Source: a virus. From it: a stretch of DNA of 64,000 nt. This document shows, in pieces, positions 15,902 through 24,596 of this stretch. Numbering within the stretch: the stretch's first letter is position 1; the number at the start of each line of letters is the position of its first letter. The stretch is from positions 1-64,000 of the IMG/VR virus record IMGVR_UViG_3300021335_000009. The stretch is one strand, 5' to 3'. The translations under genes were made by a program, and so were the position numbers. The notes under the pieces are model-generated. The model saw only the letters and a program-made list of their open reading frames with translations. It did not search any database and was not told the origin of the DNA.

Positions 15902-17450
15902 ATATACAACAACTTTTGATTTTGAAGTTAAAGCCTGCCAAGAAATTGCTGGATTTGATATAAGTCAAGCTAATATTGAAAATTTAAGAGGGTTGATTCC
16001 CGACTCCGTAAATTTAGAAAAAAATATTGATTTAATGGGGGTAGCGTTTAATGCCGCCGTTGTAAATGAATTTAACAAAAACGGAGATGGAATAAATACA
16101 AAAACAGCCATAGAAGCTGTTCAGCAATTTGTCCATAAACCAACAAACATAGAACACAATAAGAAAAAAATTGTAGGACATATTGTTAATGCTGGATTTA
16201 GCGACTATTCAAATAGTGAAATTTTGCTTAATGTAGACGAAGCAGAAACAAATCCTTTTAATATAGCTTTGGGAGCTGTTATTTATAAAGTTGCAGATGC
16301 TGATTTTTTCGAACTTATAAAAAAGAGCACCGACCCTGCAAACAAAATGTATAAAACCATTTCTGCAAGTTGGGAAGTAGGATTTAGTGAATATAAAATA
16401 GCCGTTGGAAGCAAAAACTTAAAAGAAGCCGAAATCATTTCTGATCCAAAAAAAATTAAAGAAATGAAAGGAATGCTAAAAAGCTTTGGAGGCAAAGGTT
16501 TAACTGAAGAGGGCAAGCCTATTTACAGATTAATAACTGGAGATATATATCCCTTGGGAATTGGATTCACTATGAAGCCTGCTGCAAATGTAAAAGGTGT
16601 AATTAGCAGCGAATACAAAAAAGAAAAAACAGAAAAAGAAAAAATTTCAAGCGCTAATTTGGGGCTTAAAAAACATCAAATAAACTACTTAAAAGAAATA
16701 TCAACAAAAAATAAAGGTATAATTTCACAAAAATTAAAAAACGCTGTAAACAATACTAAAATCATGGACTTAGAGAATCTACTACTACAACTTAAAGAAA
16801 GCCTTGCTGAAGACAAATTTTCAAAAGAGGCTGTCGCAAACATGACTTCTACTTTTGCGGAAGCCATTAAACAAAAAGAAAACGAGTATTTAGCTTCTCT
16901 AGAAGCTGCTTCCAAAGAAAAAGAAAAAGTTTCTTTAGCTAACAAAGAGCTTCAAGCTTCAGTAGAAGAAATCAAAAAAGAACTTAGCGAAGCCCAAAAG
17001 AAAATTGATTCTTTTGAAACAGAAAAGAAAGCTGAAGAAGCTGTTGCTCGTTTTAATTCAAGAATGGAAGAAATCGATTCTATTTATGATCTTGAAGAAA
17101 GTGATAGTTCGTTTATCGCTGAAAAAATTAAAGGACTAGATAGTTCTGAAGAATCTTTTGAGTCATTTAAAAAAGAACTTTCTGTTTTTTGGAGCTCTAA
17201 AAATAAAGAAGCCAAAGCAAAGCAAGAAGAAGCTATTGCAAAACGTGTGCAAGAAGAAGTCGAAGAAAAACTTAAAAAACAAGAAAAAACAGACGAATCT
17301 TTGGCTAAAGAACTTAATGTAGAAGAAGCTTTAGATAGCGCAGAAGCTGAGAAAGCTTCTATTCCTAACAACGTAGAGTCTCAAGCTTCTGAAGAGGCTT
17401 TTGTAGATCGATTTAGAGCTGCATTTAGCCGCGAAAACATTCTTAAATAA
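15891..17450 (+). CDS. Capsid maturation protease fused to scaffold
   Basis: 519 residues. The N-terminal 240 residues look like a prohead protease: FNAAVVNEFNKNGDGI, then VHKPTNIEHNKKKIVGHI (candidate catalytic His), then TISASWEVGF (candidate Ser). From residue about 300 the sequence is a long Glu/Lys/Ala-rich coiled coil, as expected for a scaffold. Fusion of protease and scaffold in one reading frame is known in several phage groups. It starts inside the portal gene and is followed by the decoration and capsid candidates. Catalytic residues are inferred by eye. Confidence 0.65.
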   Translation: MKHKYTTTFDFEVKACQEIAGFDISQANIENLRGLIPDSVNLEKNIDLMGVAFNAAVVNEFNKNGDGINTKTAIEAVQQFVHKPTNIEHNKKKIVGHIVNAGFSDYSNSEILLNVDEAETNPFNIALGAVIYKVADADFFELIKKSTDPANKMYKTISASWEVGFSEYKIAVGSKNLKEAEIISDPKKIKEMKGMLKSFGGKGLTEEGKPIYRLITGDIYPLGIGFTMKPAANVKGVISSEYKKEKTEKEKISSANLGLKKHQINYLKEISTKNKGIISQKLKNAVNNTKIMDLENLLLQLKESLAEDKFSKEAVANMTSTFAEAIKQKENEYLASLEAASKEKEKVSLANKELQASVEEIKKELSEAQKKIDSFETEKKAEEAVARFNSRMEEIDSIYDLEESDSSFIAEKIKGLDSSEESFESFKKELSVFWSSKNKEAKAKQEEAIAKRVQEEVEEKLKKQEKTDESLAKELNVEEALDSAEAEKASIPNNVESQASEEAFVDRFRAAFSRENILK

Positions 17451-17472
17451 ATTAAAAACCCAAAAAAAAATC

Positions 17473-18087
17473 ATGCTAAGATTACTTCCTTTTAGACAAT
17501 ATAACGAGCACGATGTTGTAAACATGTTTGCTCTTCAAGACGCTGATGTTCTTGAATCTACTACTGGAGACGGTAAAGGTTCGAACGGTGTTTTTGTTAA
17601 AATTACCAATGGTAATTTAGATCAAGAAGTTATTACATACGGATCTAACGATTACTTAGGAAAAACAGATTACCCATTTGTAGGTTCGGATATGTACCCT
17701 ACAAACCCTCTTGAAATTGCTGCTGCTGCTTCTGGAGAAGCCCCTCTTGGATTAACTTTGAATCAAACAGCTAAGACTGACGAAAACGGAGAAAAGTTAA
17801 TTTACAACACTACTAAAAAAGAAGAGCTTCAAGCTGTGCTTCCTGGTCAAAGCGTACCAGTAGCAACAAAAGGTATTTTTACTCTTTCTACAAACGGCAT
17901 CGAAGGAGGAAGTGCTAGTGCATTTACAATTGGTGGAGGTTTTGAAGTTGCTGGTGACGGAACAATTGGTCCTGCTGATGCAAATTCTGCTGAGTCAATT
18001 GGAATGATTCTTGCAACTGGTTCTCGCAGCTCTAACGGAGTTACTGATCAGTTTGCTGGCGATTATGTTGTTGTTAAATTAGGTTAA
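17473..18087 (+). CDS. Putative head decoration protein
   Basis: 204 residues. The position between scaffold and major capsid protein, and the Gly/Ser/Ala-rich beta composition with a VPVATKGIFTLS-like segment, fit a capsid decoration or stabilising protein that binds the expanded shell. No specific domain motif was recognised. It has no SD sequence and probably shares the message with its neighbours. Confidence 0.5.
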   Translation: MLRLLPFRQYNEHDVVNMFALQDADVLESTTGDGKGSNGVFVKITNGNLDQEVITYGSNDYLGKTDYPFVGSDMYPTNPLEIAAAASGEAPLGLTLNQTAKTDENGEKLIYNTTKKEELQAVLPGQSVPVATKGIFTLSTNGIEGGSASAFTIGGGFEVAGDGTIGPADANSAESIGMILATGSRSSNGVTDQFAGDYVVVKLG

Positions 18088-18106
18088 TAAAAAAAACATT
18101 TATAAT

Positions 18107-19198
18107 ATGAAAATTACTTTAAAAAACACCCCAGAACAAGTCCAGCTTATCAAAGCAATGGCTTCTAAGGACAAGCATGTTGCTTATGAAGCTCAAACAG
18201 CTTTAGCTGAGTTTATTGGCCCTGTTCTTTCAGAAGTTATTAATAACGCCCCAGCGTTATCAAATCTTTTTACAAGCGTTCAATATAATTCAGAAGATAA
18301 TCCTTCGATCCCTTTGGATTTGTATTATGACGTTTCTGACGAAGATTACATTCAAGTTTTTAGTCAAACAAGAGCGGGGGGCCTTCCAACTTCGGAAGTT
18401 CATCCTACATCTTCAGAGCTTAAAATCGCTACATACTCTCTTGATTCTGCGGTAAGCTTTGATCGTCGCTATGCCGCCAAAAGCAGAATGGATGTTGTTG
18501 CTAAAACAATGACTCGTGTAGCTCAAGAAATCCTTTTGAAGCAAAACACTATTTCTGGAAATGTTATTATGAAAGCTTTAGGTGGGGCAACTACTAACGG
18601 CTTGTCTCATGTTATTTCGGCTAATACAGCAAACAGATTTACGCTTGCTGATTTAAACGCTCTAATGACACGATCAAAAAGAATCATAACTTCTTTTGTT
18701 GGAGGCACTCCTGATGCTCGCCAAGGACGCGGAATTACTGACATTATCACTTCTCCTGAAATTGTTGAAGAACTTCGTGCTATTGCTTACAACCCAATCA
18801 ATACTAAAGTTGCTCCTGCTGGATCTGGAACAGACTCTGTAAGAACTGCTGATGTGATTGCAGAACAAGCTTTTAGCGCTGCTGGAGCTCCTGAGTTTTA
18901 TGGAATTAATGTTATTGAGCTAAACGAGTTTGGCGACAACCAAAAATTCAACAAACTGTTTAAAGCTAATTATGCAGGATCATTTACTCAAGCTACGGAT
19001 CAAATTGTAGTAGGCATTGACCGCAGCCGCGAATCTTTAATTAGACCAATTGCTGTAGATGCCGAAAACGGATCAGATTTTAGCCTTGTCGCTGATGATC
19101 AATATAGCATCCGTCAAAAGAAAATCGGTTACTTCGGGGGTCTTGAAGAAGGCCGCGTAGTTGTTGATAATCGAGCTCTTCTAGGAGTCATCGTTTAA
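18107..19198 (+). CDS. Major capsid protein, HK97-fold type
   Basis: 363 residues. The order portal, protease/scaffold, decoration, this gene, then a strong terminator is typical. Codon use is richer in GC-ending codons than that of its neighbours, as in highly expressed genes. Segments such as FSQTRAGGLPTSEVHPTSSEL and SFDRRYAAKSRMDVV resemble the E-loop and P-domain of HK97-type capsids, and the C-terminus ends in a beta-rich A-domain. The N-terminal 40 residues may be the delta domain removed by the protease. TATAAT lies directly before the ATG. Confidence 0.85.
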   Translation: MKITLKNTPEQVQLIKAMASKDKHVAYEAQTALAEFIGPVLSEVINNAPALSNLFTSVQYNSEDNPSIPLDLYYDVSDEDYIQVFSQTRAGGLPTSEVHPTSSELKIATYSLDSAVSFDRRYAAKSRMDVVAKTMTRVAQEILLKQNTISGNVIMKALGGATTNGLSHVISANTANRFTLADLNALMTRSKRIITSFVGGTPDARQGRGITDIITSPEIVEELRAIAYNPINTKVAPAGSGTDSVRTADVIAEQAFSAAGAPEFYGINVIELNEFGDNQKFNKLFKANYAGSFTQATDQIVVGIDRSRESLIRPIAVDAENGSDFSLVADDQYSIRQKKIGYFGGLEEGRVVVDNRALLGVIV

Positions 19199-19220
19199 TC
19201 TAAGTTAATTTAAAAACCAA

Positions 19221-19249
19221 AGCTACCTCGAAAGGGGTAGCTTTTTTTT
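19221..19249 (+). terminator. Strong intrinsic terminator after the capsid gene
   Basis: A nine-pair stem AGCTACCTC/GGGGTAGCT (one G-U pair) with a GAAA tetraloop is followed by seven T. It ends the head operon. Confidence 0.95.
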
Positions 19250-19272
19250 GTTTAATATTTAATTTTTTATTT

Positions 19273-19278
19273 TATAAT
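19273..19278 (+). promoter_or_regulatory. TATAAT promoter element before 19285
   Basis: Perfect TATAAT ends 6 nt before the ATG at 19285 and restarts transcription after the capsid terminator. The -35 (TTGTTT at 19248) is weak and 19 nt away. The message would be leaderless. Confidence 0.5.
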
Positions 19279-19284
19279 ATCTTT

Positions 19285-19818
19285 ATGGAAGATTTAAGCA
19301 ACCAAATTAACGAAGAAGGTCAAAAATACATTTCAACAGCAATTGAAGAAGAAAAGCCTGATATTTCTGATTTGCAATATACTGATGGAAAAGAAAGAGA
19401 CAATGTAGATGCAATAGAAGAAAAAGAAAAAATGCTAGGCATAAATAAAATATCTCCTTTTGGCGCGGGAAATATTTTAGTTTTTAAGAAAAAATTAGCC
19501 AGAATGAAGATGCCTCAAAAAGTAAGCCTTGCTGAAAAAACATCAACTAGGGTTTTTAAAGATGAAAGCCTGCAAGATAATGCTTTAATTAGAGCTTTTC
19601 ACGAATGGAAAATGACTAATTGGGATTCTGGCAGAACTATGATTCAAGCCCAAGTTGAAGAACTTTCTTCTGATTCTGTTGAAGACTTCGAATCTAAACT
19701 GCGAAAAAAAACACTATCAGAGCTTCAAGAAACAGCTATGAAATTAGGGCTTACTCCTTCTTTTGATAGAGTTAGAATTATAGCAGCATTAAAGCAACAG
19801 TTTTTGGATCAAATTTAA
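19285..19818 (+). CDS. Head-region protein with a C-terminal SAP/HeH-like segment
   Basis: 177 residues, acidic at the N-terminus. The last 35 residues (TLSELQETAMKLGL, then IAALKQQFL) resemble the helix-extended-helix SAP/HeH fold used for DNA or RNA binding in phage head-tail proteins. It sits between the capsid and connector candidates. A head-completion or internal-head role is likely but inferred; no enzymatic motif is seen. Confidence 0.5.
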   Translation: MEDLSNQINEEGQKYISTAIEEEKPDISDLQYTDGKERDNVDAIEEKEKMLGINKISPFGAGNILVFKKKLARMKMPQKVSLAEKTSTRVFKDESLQDNALIRAFHEWKMTNWDSGRTMIQAQVEELSSDSVEDFESKLRKKTLSELQETAMKLGLTPSFDRVRIIAALKQQFLDQI

Positions 19819-19824
19819 TTTTTG

Positions 19825-19830
19825 GTGTAA
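19825..19830 (+). promoter_or_regulatory. GTGTAA late-promoter candidate
   Basis: GTGTAAT 15 nt before the ATG at 19840, preceded by a T-rich stretch. Confidence 0.6.
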
Positions 19831-19839
19831 TGTACTTTA

Positions 19840-20304
19840 ATGAGTCGTTTAATTGATTTAGCTAATTCCATTTATATAAATGAATTTGATTCTAGTAATA
19901 TAACACTAGAGTCGATTTCTGGTTGGTTGGAGACTAACCTTGGCCAGCTTAATAACTCTATTTATTCAAGTTTTTCAGGAGTAAGTGGAGAAGTTAGTGG
20001 GCTAAATTTAGAAGAGCAAAACATTTACAAAGAGATGTTTTTATACCACTACTATCAGAAACAAACTCGAAACACTATTCGAGGGATAGCTAATGATACA
20101 AATGGTAACATTCTAAGCGTCAGAGACGGCGATAACGCCATTACATTTGTCAATAAGAATGAAGTGTCCAAAGTCTATAAATCTTTAGCTGAGGACTCTT
20201 ACAATAAGATGCAAGACCTGATTCATTCTTACAATGTTTACCAAGCAGGCCCAAGACAAGTTGGGGGAATTGAATCTGTAGCCCAACCAACAGGAACTAA
20301 TTAA
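19840..20304 (+). CDS. Putative head-tail connector protein
   Basis: 154 residues. It is mostly helical with a central YHYYQKQTRNTIRG segment and a flexible tail. Size and position after the capsid gene and before the neck cassette fit a head-completion adaptor, but no family signature is recognised. It ends the plus-strand head unit and converges with the minus-strand tail tube gene at a shared terminator. Confidence 0.45.
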   Translation: MSRLIDLANSIYINEFDSSNITLESISGWLETNLGQLNNSIYSSFSGVSGEVSGLNLEEQNIYKEMFLYHYYQKQTRNTIRGIANDTNGNILSVRDGDNAITFVNKNEVSKVYKSLAEDSYNKMQDLIHSYNVYQAGPRQVGGIESVAQPTGTN

Positions 20305-20371
20305 TTTCTTCCAGAGTTTATCTCTGATAGCGTGATCACTGCATAGCGGGGGTTGCGCTTTTTTGTGCAAT

Positions 20372-20402
20372 AAAAAACCCCTTCCCGAAAGAAGAGGTTT
20401 TT
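20372..20402. terminator. Bidirectional intrinsic terminator
   Basis: CCCCTTC (20378-20384) pairs with GAAGAGG (20391-20397), with one mismatch and a CCGAAA loop. T runs follow on the plus strand and A runs precede it, so both converging units end here. Confidence 0.85.
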
Positions 20403-20422
20403 GTTTTTATTAATTATTTTGA

Positions 20423-21562
20423 CTAAGCCTCTCTTGAGTTTCCAAGAACCGCTCCAGCATTAGAGCCAGAAAAGAATACATTATTTACTGTATCTTCTGG
20501 ACCACCAATCGAAAGAGAAAAAGTTAAATCAACTGTTTTGTTTGGCCCGATGCTAGAACTAAATGACTCCGTATCAAGTTTTAAGTTTGTCATTTTGTAA
20601 GAAGCTCTTGGCGTGTTTCCTGTATCAGAATCCTTAAAAGTAAATTGAAGCTCGCTAATGAACCCGTCATCATTAATAATATCAGTTAAGGCTCTTGTTT
20701 GAGTTTCGGAAACAATAGCAGAAACAGAAAGAGTTGGATTAATTGGAAAGTCAACAACACGAGCAAAAGAAAAACGAGTTCCTAACCTGTCAATTGGGCT
20801 TCTTCCAAGAGGGATTGACATAGAAACACTTTGTACGTGAGCCCCACCAGCGCCATCTAAATCAACAATTGTGTCTCCATCTGCATTTGCAAAAGACAAC
20901 TCAATATCTCCAGGTCTTAAAGCAGAAGGAATGTTTGCACCTGTTCCTTCGGAAGCGGCAGGAAAAACAACGCCTAAAGCTTGGTCTGCTAAAACTGTGC
21001 CAACTTCAGGATCAATACCAACTCCAGAAATGCCAGAATACCCATTGCTTGATCCAGATACATCTGCTGTAGCGTTCATATTTGTACCTTCATAAGATAC
21101 TGTGATTGTTGGAATTGAACCTACCGAAGCCTCAAGGGAGTAGTCAGTTAAGAATGCATTACCAACTCCAATAGTATTATAATTTGCAGAAGTTGTATTG
21201 AAGTTTGCGTCAACACCTTCTGGAGCGGTTAAAATGTAAAGATTTTGCCCACTTGTCGAAGAAATTTGTCCAGAAATAAATCCAGCATCAAGACTTGCTC
21301 CGTTTTTGAATTGAAGAGCCTGCTCGTTAAAGCCGTCACCTAGAAAGTAAGACATGTCAAAAGAAACAGTGGGAGCTTCAAGAATGATAGATTCAAGTCT
21401 TGCAAGCTGACCAAACTGATTAACGTCCTGACGAGGAACATTAAAAGAATAATTAGCAGATTGTACTCTGCGAAGTTGTGCGTGTTCGCTATCTCCAGTA
21501 GAATTTACTGTTTGACTTGCGAACAATGCGTCGGATTGATAAATAACTCTATTTTTAGCCAT
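20423..21562 (-). CDS. Major tail tube-like protein
   Basis: 379 residues. The N-terminal segment VQSANYSFNVPRQDVNQFGQ and the following strand pattern align by eye with 31701-32828 (VQGVDFSFDVPMDSVASIG), indicating a shared fold. Abundant Gly/Ser/Asp beta strands, high GC-ending codon use and the C-terminal segment LTFSLSIGG fit an abundant tail tube subunit. It is the last gene of a four-gene minus-strand neck/tail cassette that ends at a bidirectional terminator. A CTGTAA element lies 20 nt before its start, a variant of the GTGTAA box. Confidence 0.65.
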   Translation of the reverse strand: MAKNRVIYQSDALFASQTVNSTGDSEHAQLRRVQSANYSFNVPRQDVNQFGQLARLESIILEAPTVSFDMSYFLGDGFNEQALQFKNGASLDAGFISGQISSTSGQNLYILTAPEGVDANFNTTSANYNTIGVGNAFLTDYSLEASVGSIPTITVSYEGTNMNATADVSGSSNGYSGISGVGIDPEVGTVLADQALGVVFPAASEGTGANIPSALRPGDIELSFANADGDTIVDLDGAGGAHVQSVSMSIPLGRSPIDRLGTRFSFARVVDFPINPTLSVSAIVSETQTRALTDIINDDGFISELQFTFKDSDTGNTPRASYKMTNLKLDTESFSSSIGPNKTVDLTFSLSIGGPEDTVNNVFFSGSNAGAVLGNSREA

Positions 21563-21604
21563 AATAATTTATTGTATTTACAGTTAATGTTTGTGAATGT
21601 GAAA

Positions 21605-22453
21605 TTAAGACCTTGGAAATCTTGCCGTCGAAACATCAAAATCTATAAAGCCTACTTTAAGACTTCCAGGAATGCCGTTTTGAGCTCTTTCTGAAAATTT
21701 TGAAACAGTTACATCTTCTATGTAGTATGTTCCATTATGAGAATTATTTTGGCAAATATCGGCGTAATTATATGAGCCATTTTTAATATCTCCATACTCA
21801 GTTGAAGGGTGTCCAGTAAAGGGAATTTTATTAATATACGCCCTTGAAGAATCTGCAAATATAGACAAAACGCCGTCGAGTTGATAATCATTTTCTGCTA
21901 AAACTACTGCTTTGATTGTACTTGTGGTTAAATCTTCGCCCCCAAAAGCAAACCCTTCATTTTTCATAAATTCGCAATTTATAAAAATAGCTGGAATCAT
22001 TTGGTCATAAGGAGCAACTCCACTAGGAACTTGATCGTATCTAGAATTTAATTCAAATTTGCCTTCTAGTATTAAGTTCTCTTCGGTTTCATTAGTGATA
22101 TAAATGTTAAAATCTTTTACGCAAAAAGATCCTGTAATAGTTTCGCTATCAGAAAAATTTCCTCCTGTTTCTATTATTCTCCCATTTTCAAAATCAAAAA
22201 TTAAATCGTCGCTTCTTCCGCTTCCGTTAAATCCTGTCGGTATAATTGGATTTGTGTCTCCAGAAACAGAAGAATCATTTACCCATTGTTTGTAAGGGCT
22301 TGCGTACGCTTTGTAAGAAGACGGGAGCCTGCTGTCTTCAAAATGATAAAAAGCTCCTGTTTTGTTTGAATAAGCCTCTCCTTTTTGTAAAAGGTTGTTA
22401 TCAAACCATAAAGAAAAGCTTGTCATTAATTCGTGTTGATATTGCGGTTTGAT
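21605..22453 (-). CDS. Uncharacterised neck/tail protein with possible ATC start
   Basis: 273 residues from the ATG at 22426, or 282 from an in-frame ATC at 22453. A perfect AAGGAGGT lies 5 nt before that ATC and is the best ribosome binding site of the window, whereas the ATG has none. The added residues (IKPQYQHEL) read like a normal protein start. The protein is beta-rich with no recognised domain. It lies between a neck candidate and the tail tube gene, which suggests tail completion. A GTGTAA box 26-31 nt upstream of the ATC would give a short leader holding the binding site. Confidence 0.6.
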   Translation of the reverse strand: MKPQYQHELMTSFSLWFDNNLLQKGEAYSNKTGAFYHFEDSRLPSSYKAYASPYKQWVNDSSVSGDTNPIIPTGFNGSGRSDDLIFDFENGRIIETGGNFSDSETITGSFCVKDFNIYITNETEENLILEGKFELNSRYDQVPSGVAPYDQMIPAIFINCEFMKNEGFAFGGEDLTTSTIKAVVLAENDYQLDGVLSIFADSSRAYINKIPFTGHPSTEYGDIKNGSYNYADICQNNSHNGTYYIEDVTVSKFSERAQNGIPGSLKVGFIDFDVSTARFPRS

Positions 22454-22479
22454 AGATACCTCCTTGTTTAAAATATGTT

Positions 22480-22485
22480 TTACAC
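22480..22485 (-). promoter_or_regulatory. GTGTAA late-promoter candidate with SD leader
   Basis: Minus-strand GTGTAA (22485-22480) directly after the previous stop. It is followed by an A/T leader and GGAGG at 22463-22459. Confidence 0.5.
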
Positions 22486-23070
22486 TCAGAATTGAAGTGC
22501 GGAAAATTCTTTTTCATATCTTTTTATAAAATCAGATATGTATTTTATGTTTTTGAATTTTATTCCTTTTTGTGTCCTATATTGACTTTGAATACCAAAG
22601 CCAGCTCTACTACTGTCGCTTGTTTTTGCTATGTACCACCCAACTCCAGAAATTCCTGTTTCTATTCCTTTCGCCCAACTACGTCCAGGAGCCCAAGGCA
22701 TAGGAGTTACTTGAAAAATATCTTTCGCTGTCGGCAAATTGACTCTATATTTTAAAGTTTTTCCCGAATATCCAATGTAACTTAAAAATGTACTTTCTAA
22801 AAGGGTTAATATAGGCTTAATAGGTTCTTCTCCTGAATCAAAACCAATAAAAGAAAACAAATTACCTCTTTTCCCTGATAAAGTTTTGCTTATGTTTTTT
22901 GCTGTAATTCCTTCTGAAAGCTCTAGAGTCACTGGATGATCCAAAAATTCTTCAATCATTTCTCTTTTTTTATTCTCAAAAGATCTTTCTACTTCAACTG
23001 TTATTAAAGACTGAGAATCTTTGACTAATTTTGAGGTGATTTCTTTTTGTAATTGAAAATTTTTCATCAC
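22486..23070 (-). CDS. Putative neck/head-tail joining protein
   Basis: 194 residues. The N-terminal third is helical and charged, and the middle contains a PMPWAPGRSWAKGIETGISG segment resembling the minor tail or joining proteins found between connector and tail tube genes. Its start overlaps the upstream stop by ATGA (23067-23070). No enzymatic motif is seen. Role inferred from position and architecture. Confidence 0.45.
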   Translation of the reverse strand: MMKNFQLQKEITSKLVKDSQSLITVEVERSFENKKREMIEEFLDHPVTLELSEGITAKNISKTLSGKRGNLFSFIGFDSGEEPIKPILTLLESTFLSYIGYSGKTLKYRVNLPTAKDIFQVTPMPWAPGRSWAKGIETGISGVGWYIAKTSDSSRAGFGIQSQYRTQKGIKFKNIKYISDFIKRYEKEFSALQF

Positions 23071-23525
23071 TCTTCAATTGGCGATAAATAAAAATGATAA
23101 TATTGTGGCCCAAAAATACCAGTAGGATTTCCTTTGCTGTTTATAGTGTATTTTCTACCTTCAAATTCGCATCGTTTTGCTTTTTTTAATAATCTAAATC
23201 CATCTTCATCTACAGTAATCCTTACAGAGCCGCTAATTAATTGAATATCTAATTGAGAATCAATATCTCCGTCTGTTAGTCTTTTTTCTTTTGAATTTAT
23301 ATATTTGATTCTTGCTTGAATTGTATGACTTACTACGATTCTTTGGACTGTTTCAGCTCCGCTTGAGTTTCTTGAGTATATACTATTAAACTCGGAGCTT
23401 GAAGAAATTAATACTTTTTCGCCATCTTCGAAGACTTTAATCTCTCTAGCAAAGGTGCTATGTATATCATCTATAATACTTTTGATTGTATTTTTTTGAG
23501 AATCCGAAATTAAAGAATTTGCCAT
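23067..23525 (-). CDS. Putative head-closure/neck protein
   Basis: 152 residues. A helical N-terminus is followed by a compact beta-rich domain, the usual layout of head-closure proteins. It is the first gene of the minus-strand cassette, with GTGTAA 14 nt before the ATG. The divergent plus-strand gene at 23578 has its own GTGTAA 9 nt away from this one, so both units may be switched on together. Confidence 0.45.
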   Translation of the reverse strand: MANSLISDSQKNTIKSIIDDIHSTFAREIKVFEDGEKVLISSSSEFNSIYSRNSSGAETVQRIVVSHTIQARIKYINSKEKRLTDGDIDSQLDIQLISGSVRITVDEDGFRLLKKAKRCEFEGRKYTINSKGNPTGIFGPQYYHFYLSPIEE

Positions 23526-23533
23526 ATCTGTAT

Positions 23534-23539
23534 TTACAC
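23534..23539 (-). promoter_or_regulatory. GTGTAA late-promoter candidate, minus strand
   Basis: TTACAC on the plus strand reads as GTGTAA on the minus strand, 14 nt before the ATG at 23525. It shows that the element follows gene orientation. Confidence 0.6.
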
Positions 23540-23547
23540 AAAAAAAA

Positions 23548-23553
23548 GTGTAA
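23548..23553 (+). promoter_or_regulatory. GTGTAA late-promoter candidate with SD leader
   Basis: GTGTAA 30 nt before the ATG at 23578. The leader contains AGGAAAAAGGA, an SD-like sequence, consistent with a longer 5' end. Confidence 0.5.
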
Positions 23554-23577
23554 CCTATTACAGGAAAAAGGAAAATT

Positions 23578-23868
23578 ATGATAGCAAAGGATTTTTTAAA
23601 TGATCGTTCAGACCATTATATACGTTTTTTATTTAAATCGTTTTTAAATATTTTAGAAGACTTACAATCTCACCATGAGATAAATTTTGAAAAACTTTAT
23701 GACAGTTTGCCAAAAGAATATCACGATTTGATTGATATGGCAGACTATTTTGACGAAGATTATTTTTCAAACTACAGAAAAAAAGTATTAGATCTTGGAA
23801 ATTCTGTTTTAAGGGATTATAATAATGAAGTAGAGAATCTAACTGTTGAGTTCAGATTTAAGCAATAA
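23578..23868 (+). CDS. Small acidic tail-region protein
   Basis: 96 residues, helical and acidic, with an FYDSLPKEYHDLIDMADYFDE-like centre. No domain is recognised. It heads the plus-strand unit that leads through the chaperone candidates to the tape measure, so a tail assembly role is likely. One of the few genes here with a visible SD-like sequence. Confidence 0.5.
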   Translation: MIAKDFLNDRSDHYIRFLFKSFLNILEDLQSHHEINFEKLYDSLPKEYHDLIDMADYFDEDYFSNYRKKVLDLGNSVLRDYNNEVENLTVEFRFKQ

Positions 23869-23873
23869 ATATT

Positions 23874-24596
23874 ATGAAAACTATTTACGAATTCACCTTA
23901 AAGAAAAAAGTCAAAAAACAAGTAGAGCAAAAAAGAACGACAAAAGATGGAGAAGAAGAAATTGTCCTTGTCAATAAGACTGTTTCTGTTCCTGTAAAGT
24001 TTGTCGTAAAAAAACCTACTAGAAGGCTAGTAGATGACGCTGAAGTTTTTTATTCCGTTCAATTAAGCAAAGCTATTAAAATGGGTATTGTTACAAAAGC
24101 AATGCTTGTCAAAAAATATGCCGACAATGGAGGGGCTTTGTCAGAAGAAGAGAATAAGCATTTATTAAAGTCTTTGAAGGCTTTAAATGATATGCAAAAT
24201 GAATATCAACTATTAGAGGTTTCAAAGAAAAAAGAAGACGAGCAAAAAAAAGAAGAGTTAAAATTAAAAATAGTTTCTCTTCAAAGGGAAATGCAAGAAT
24301 TAGAAGCTTCTCTTCAATCTGTTTACGAACACACTGCTGATGCAAAAGCAGAGCAAGAGACTCTTTTGTGGTATGCCTCAAATCTAGCACAAATAGAAAC
24401 AGAAGGAGGATTTAAGGACTTTTTTGAAGGAGATGATTTCGAAGAAAAAAGAGAAGATCTTTATGAAAAATTCGAAGATGAAAAAGGGTTTGATTACGAA
24501 GCTACTTCTATAATTTGCAAAGTAATTGGTTATTGGGTTTATAATCAAAATTGCGAAAAGAAGGATATAGAAAAGTTCATCAAAGATGGACAATGA
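23874..24596 (+). CDS. Putative tail assembly chaperone, first part
   Basis: 240 residues. It starts with basic strands (YEFTLKKKVKKQVEQ) and continues as a long Lys/Glu coiled coil with an acidic C-terminus. Two genes ahead of the tape measure is the normal place for tail assembly chaperones. The following gene overlaps it by 11 nt in the +1 frame, reminiscent of G/GT pairs, but no clear slippery site is visible at the overlap. Function inferred from position. Confidence 0.45.
   Translation: MKTIYEFTLKKKVKKQVEQKRTTKDGEEEIVLVNKTVSVPVKFVVKKPTRRLVDDAEVFYSVQLSKAIKMGIVTKAMLVKKYADNGGALSEEENKHLLKSLKALNDMQNEYQLLEVSKKKEDEQKKEELKLKIVSLQREMQELEASLQSVYEHTADAKAEQETLLWYASNLAQIETEGGFKDFFEGDDFEEKREDLYEKFEDEKGFDYEATSIICKVIGYWVYNQNCEKKDIEKFIKDGQ

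Noticed and set aside
24586-24596. Programmed frameshift between the two tail chaperone candidates
   Set aside because: The 11-nt overlap has no heptamer slippery site and the second gene has its own ATG; kept only as a remark.
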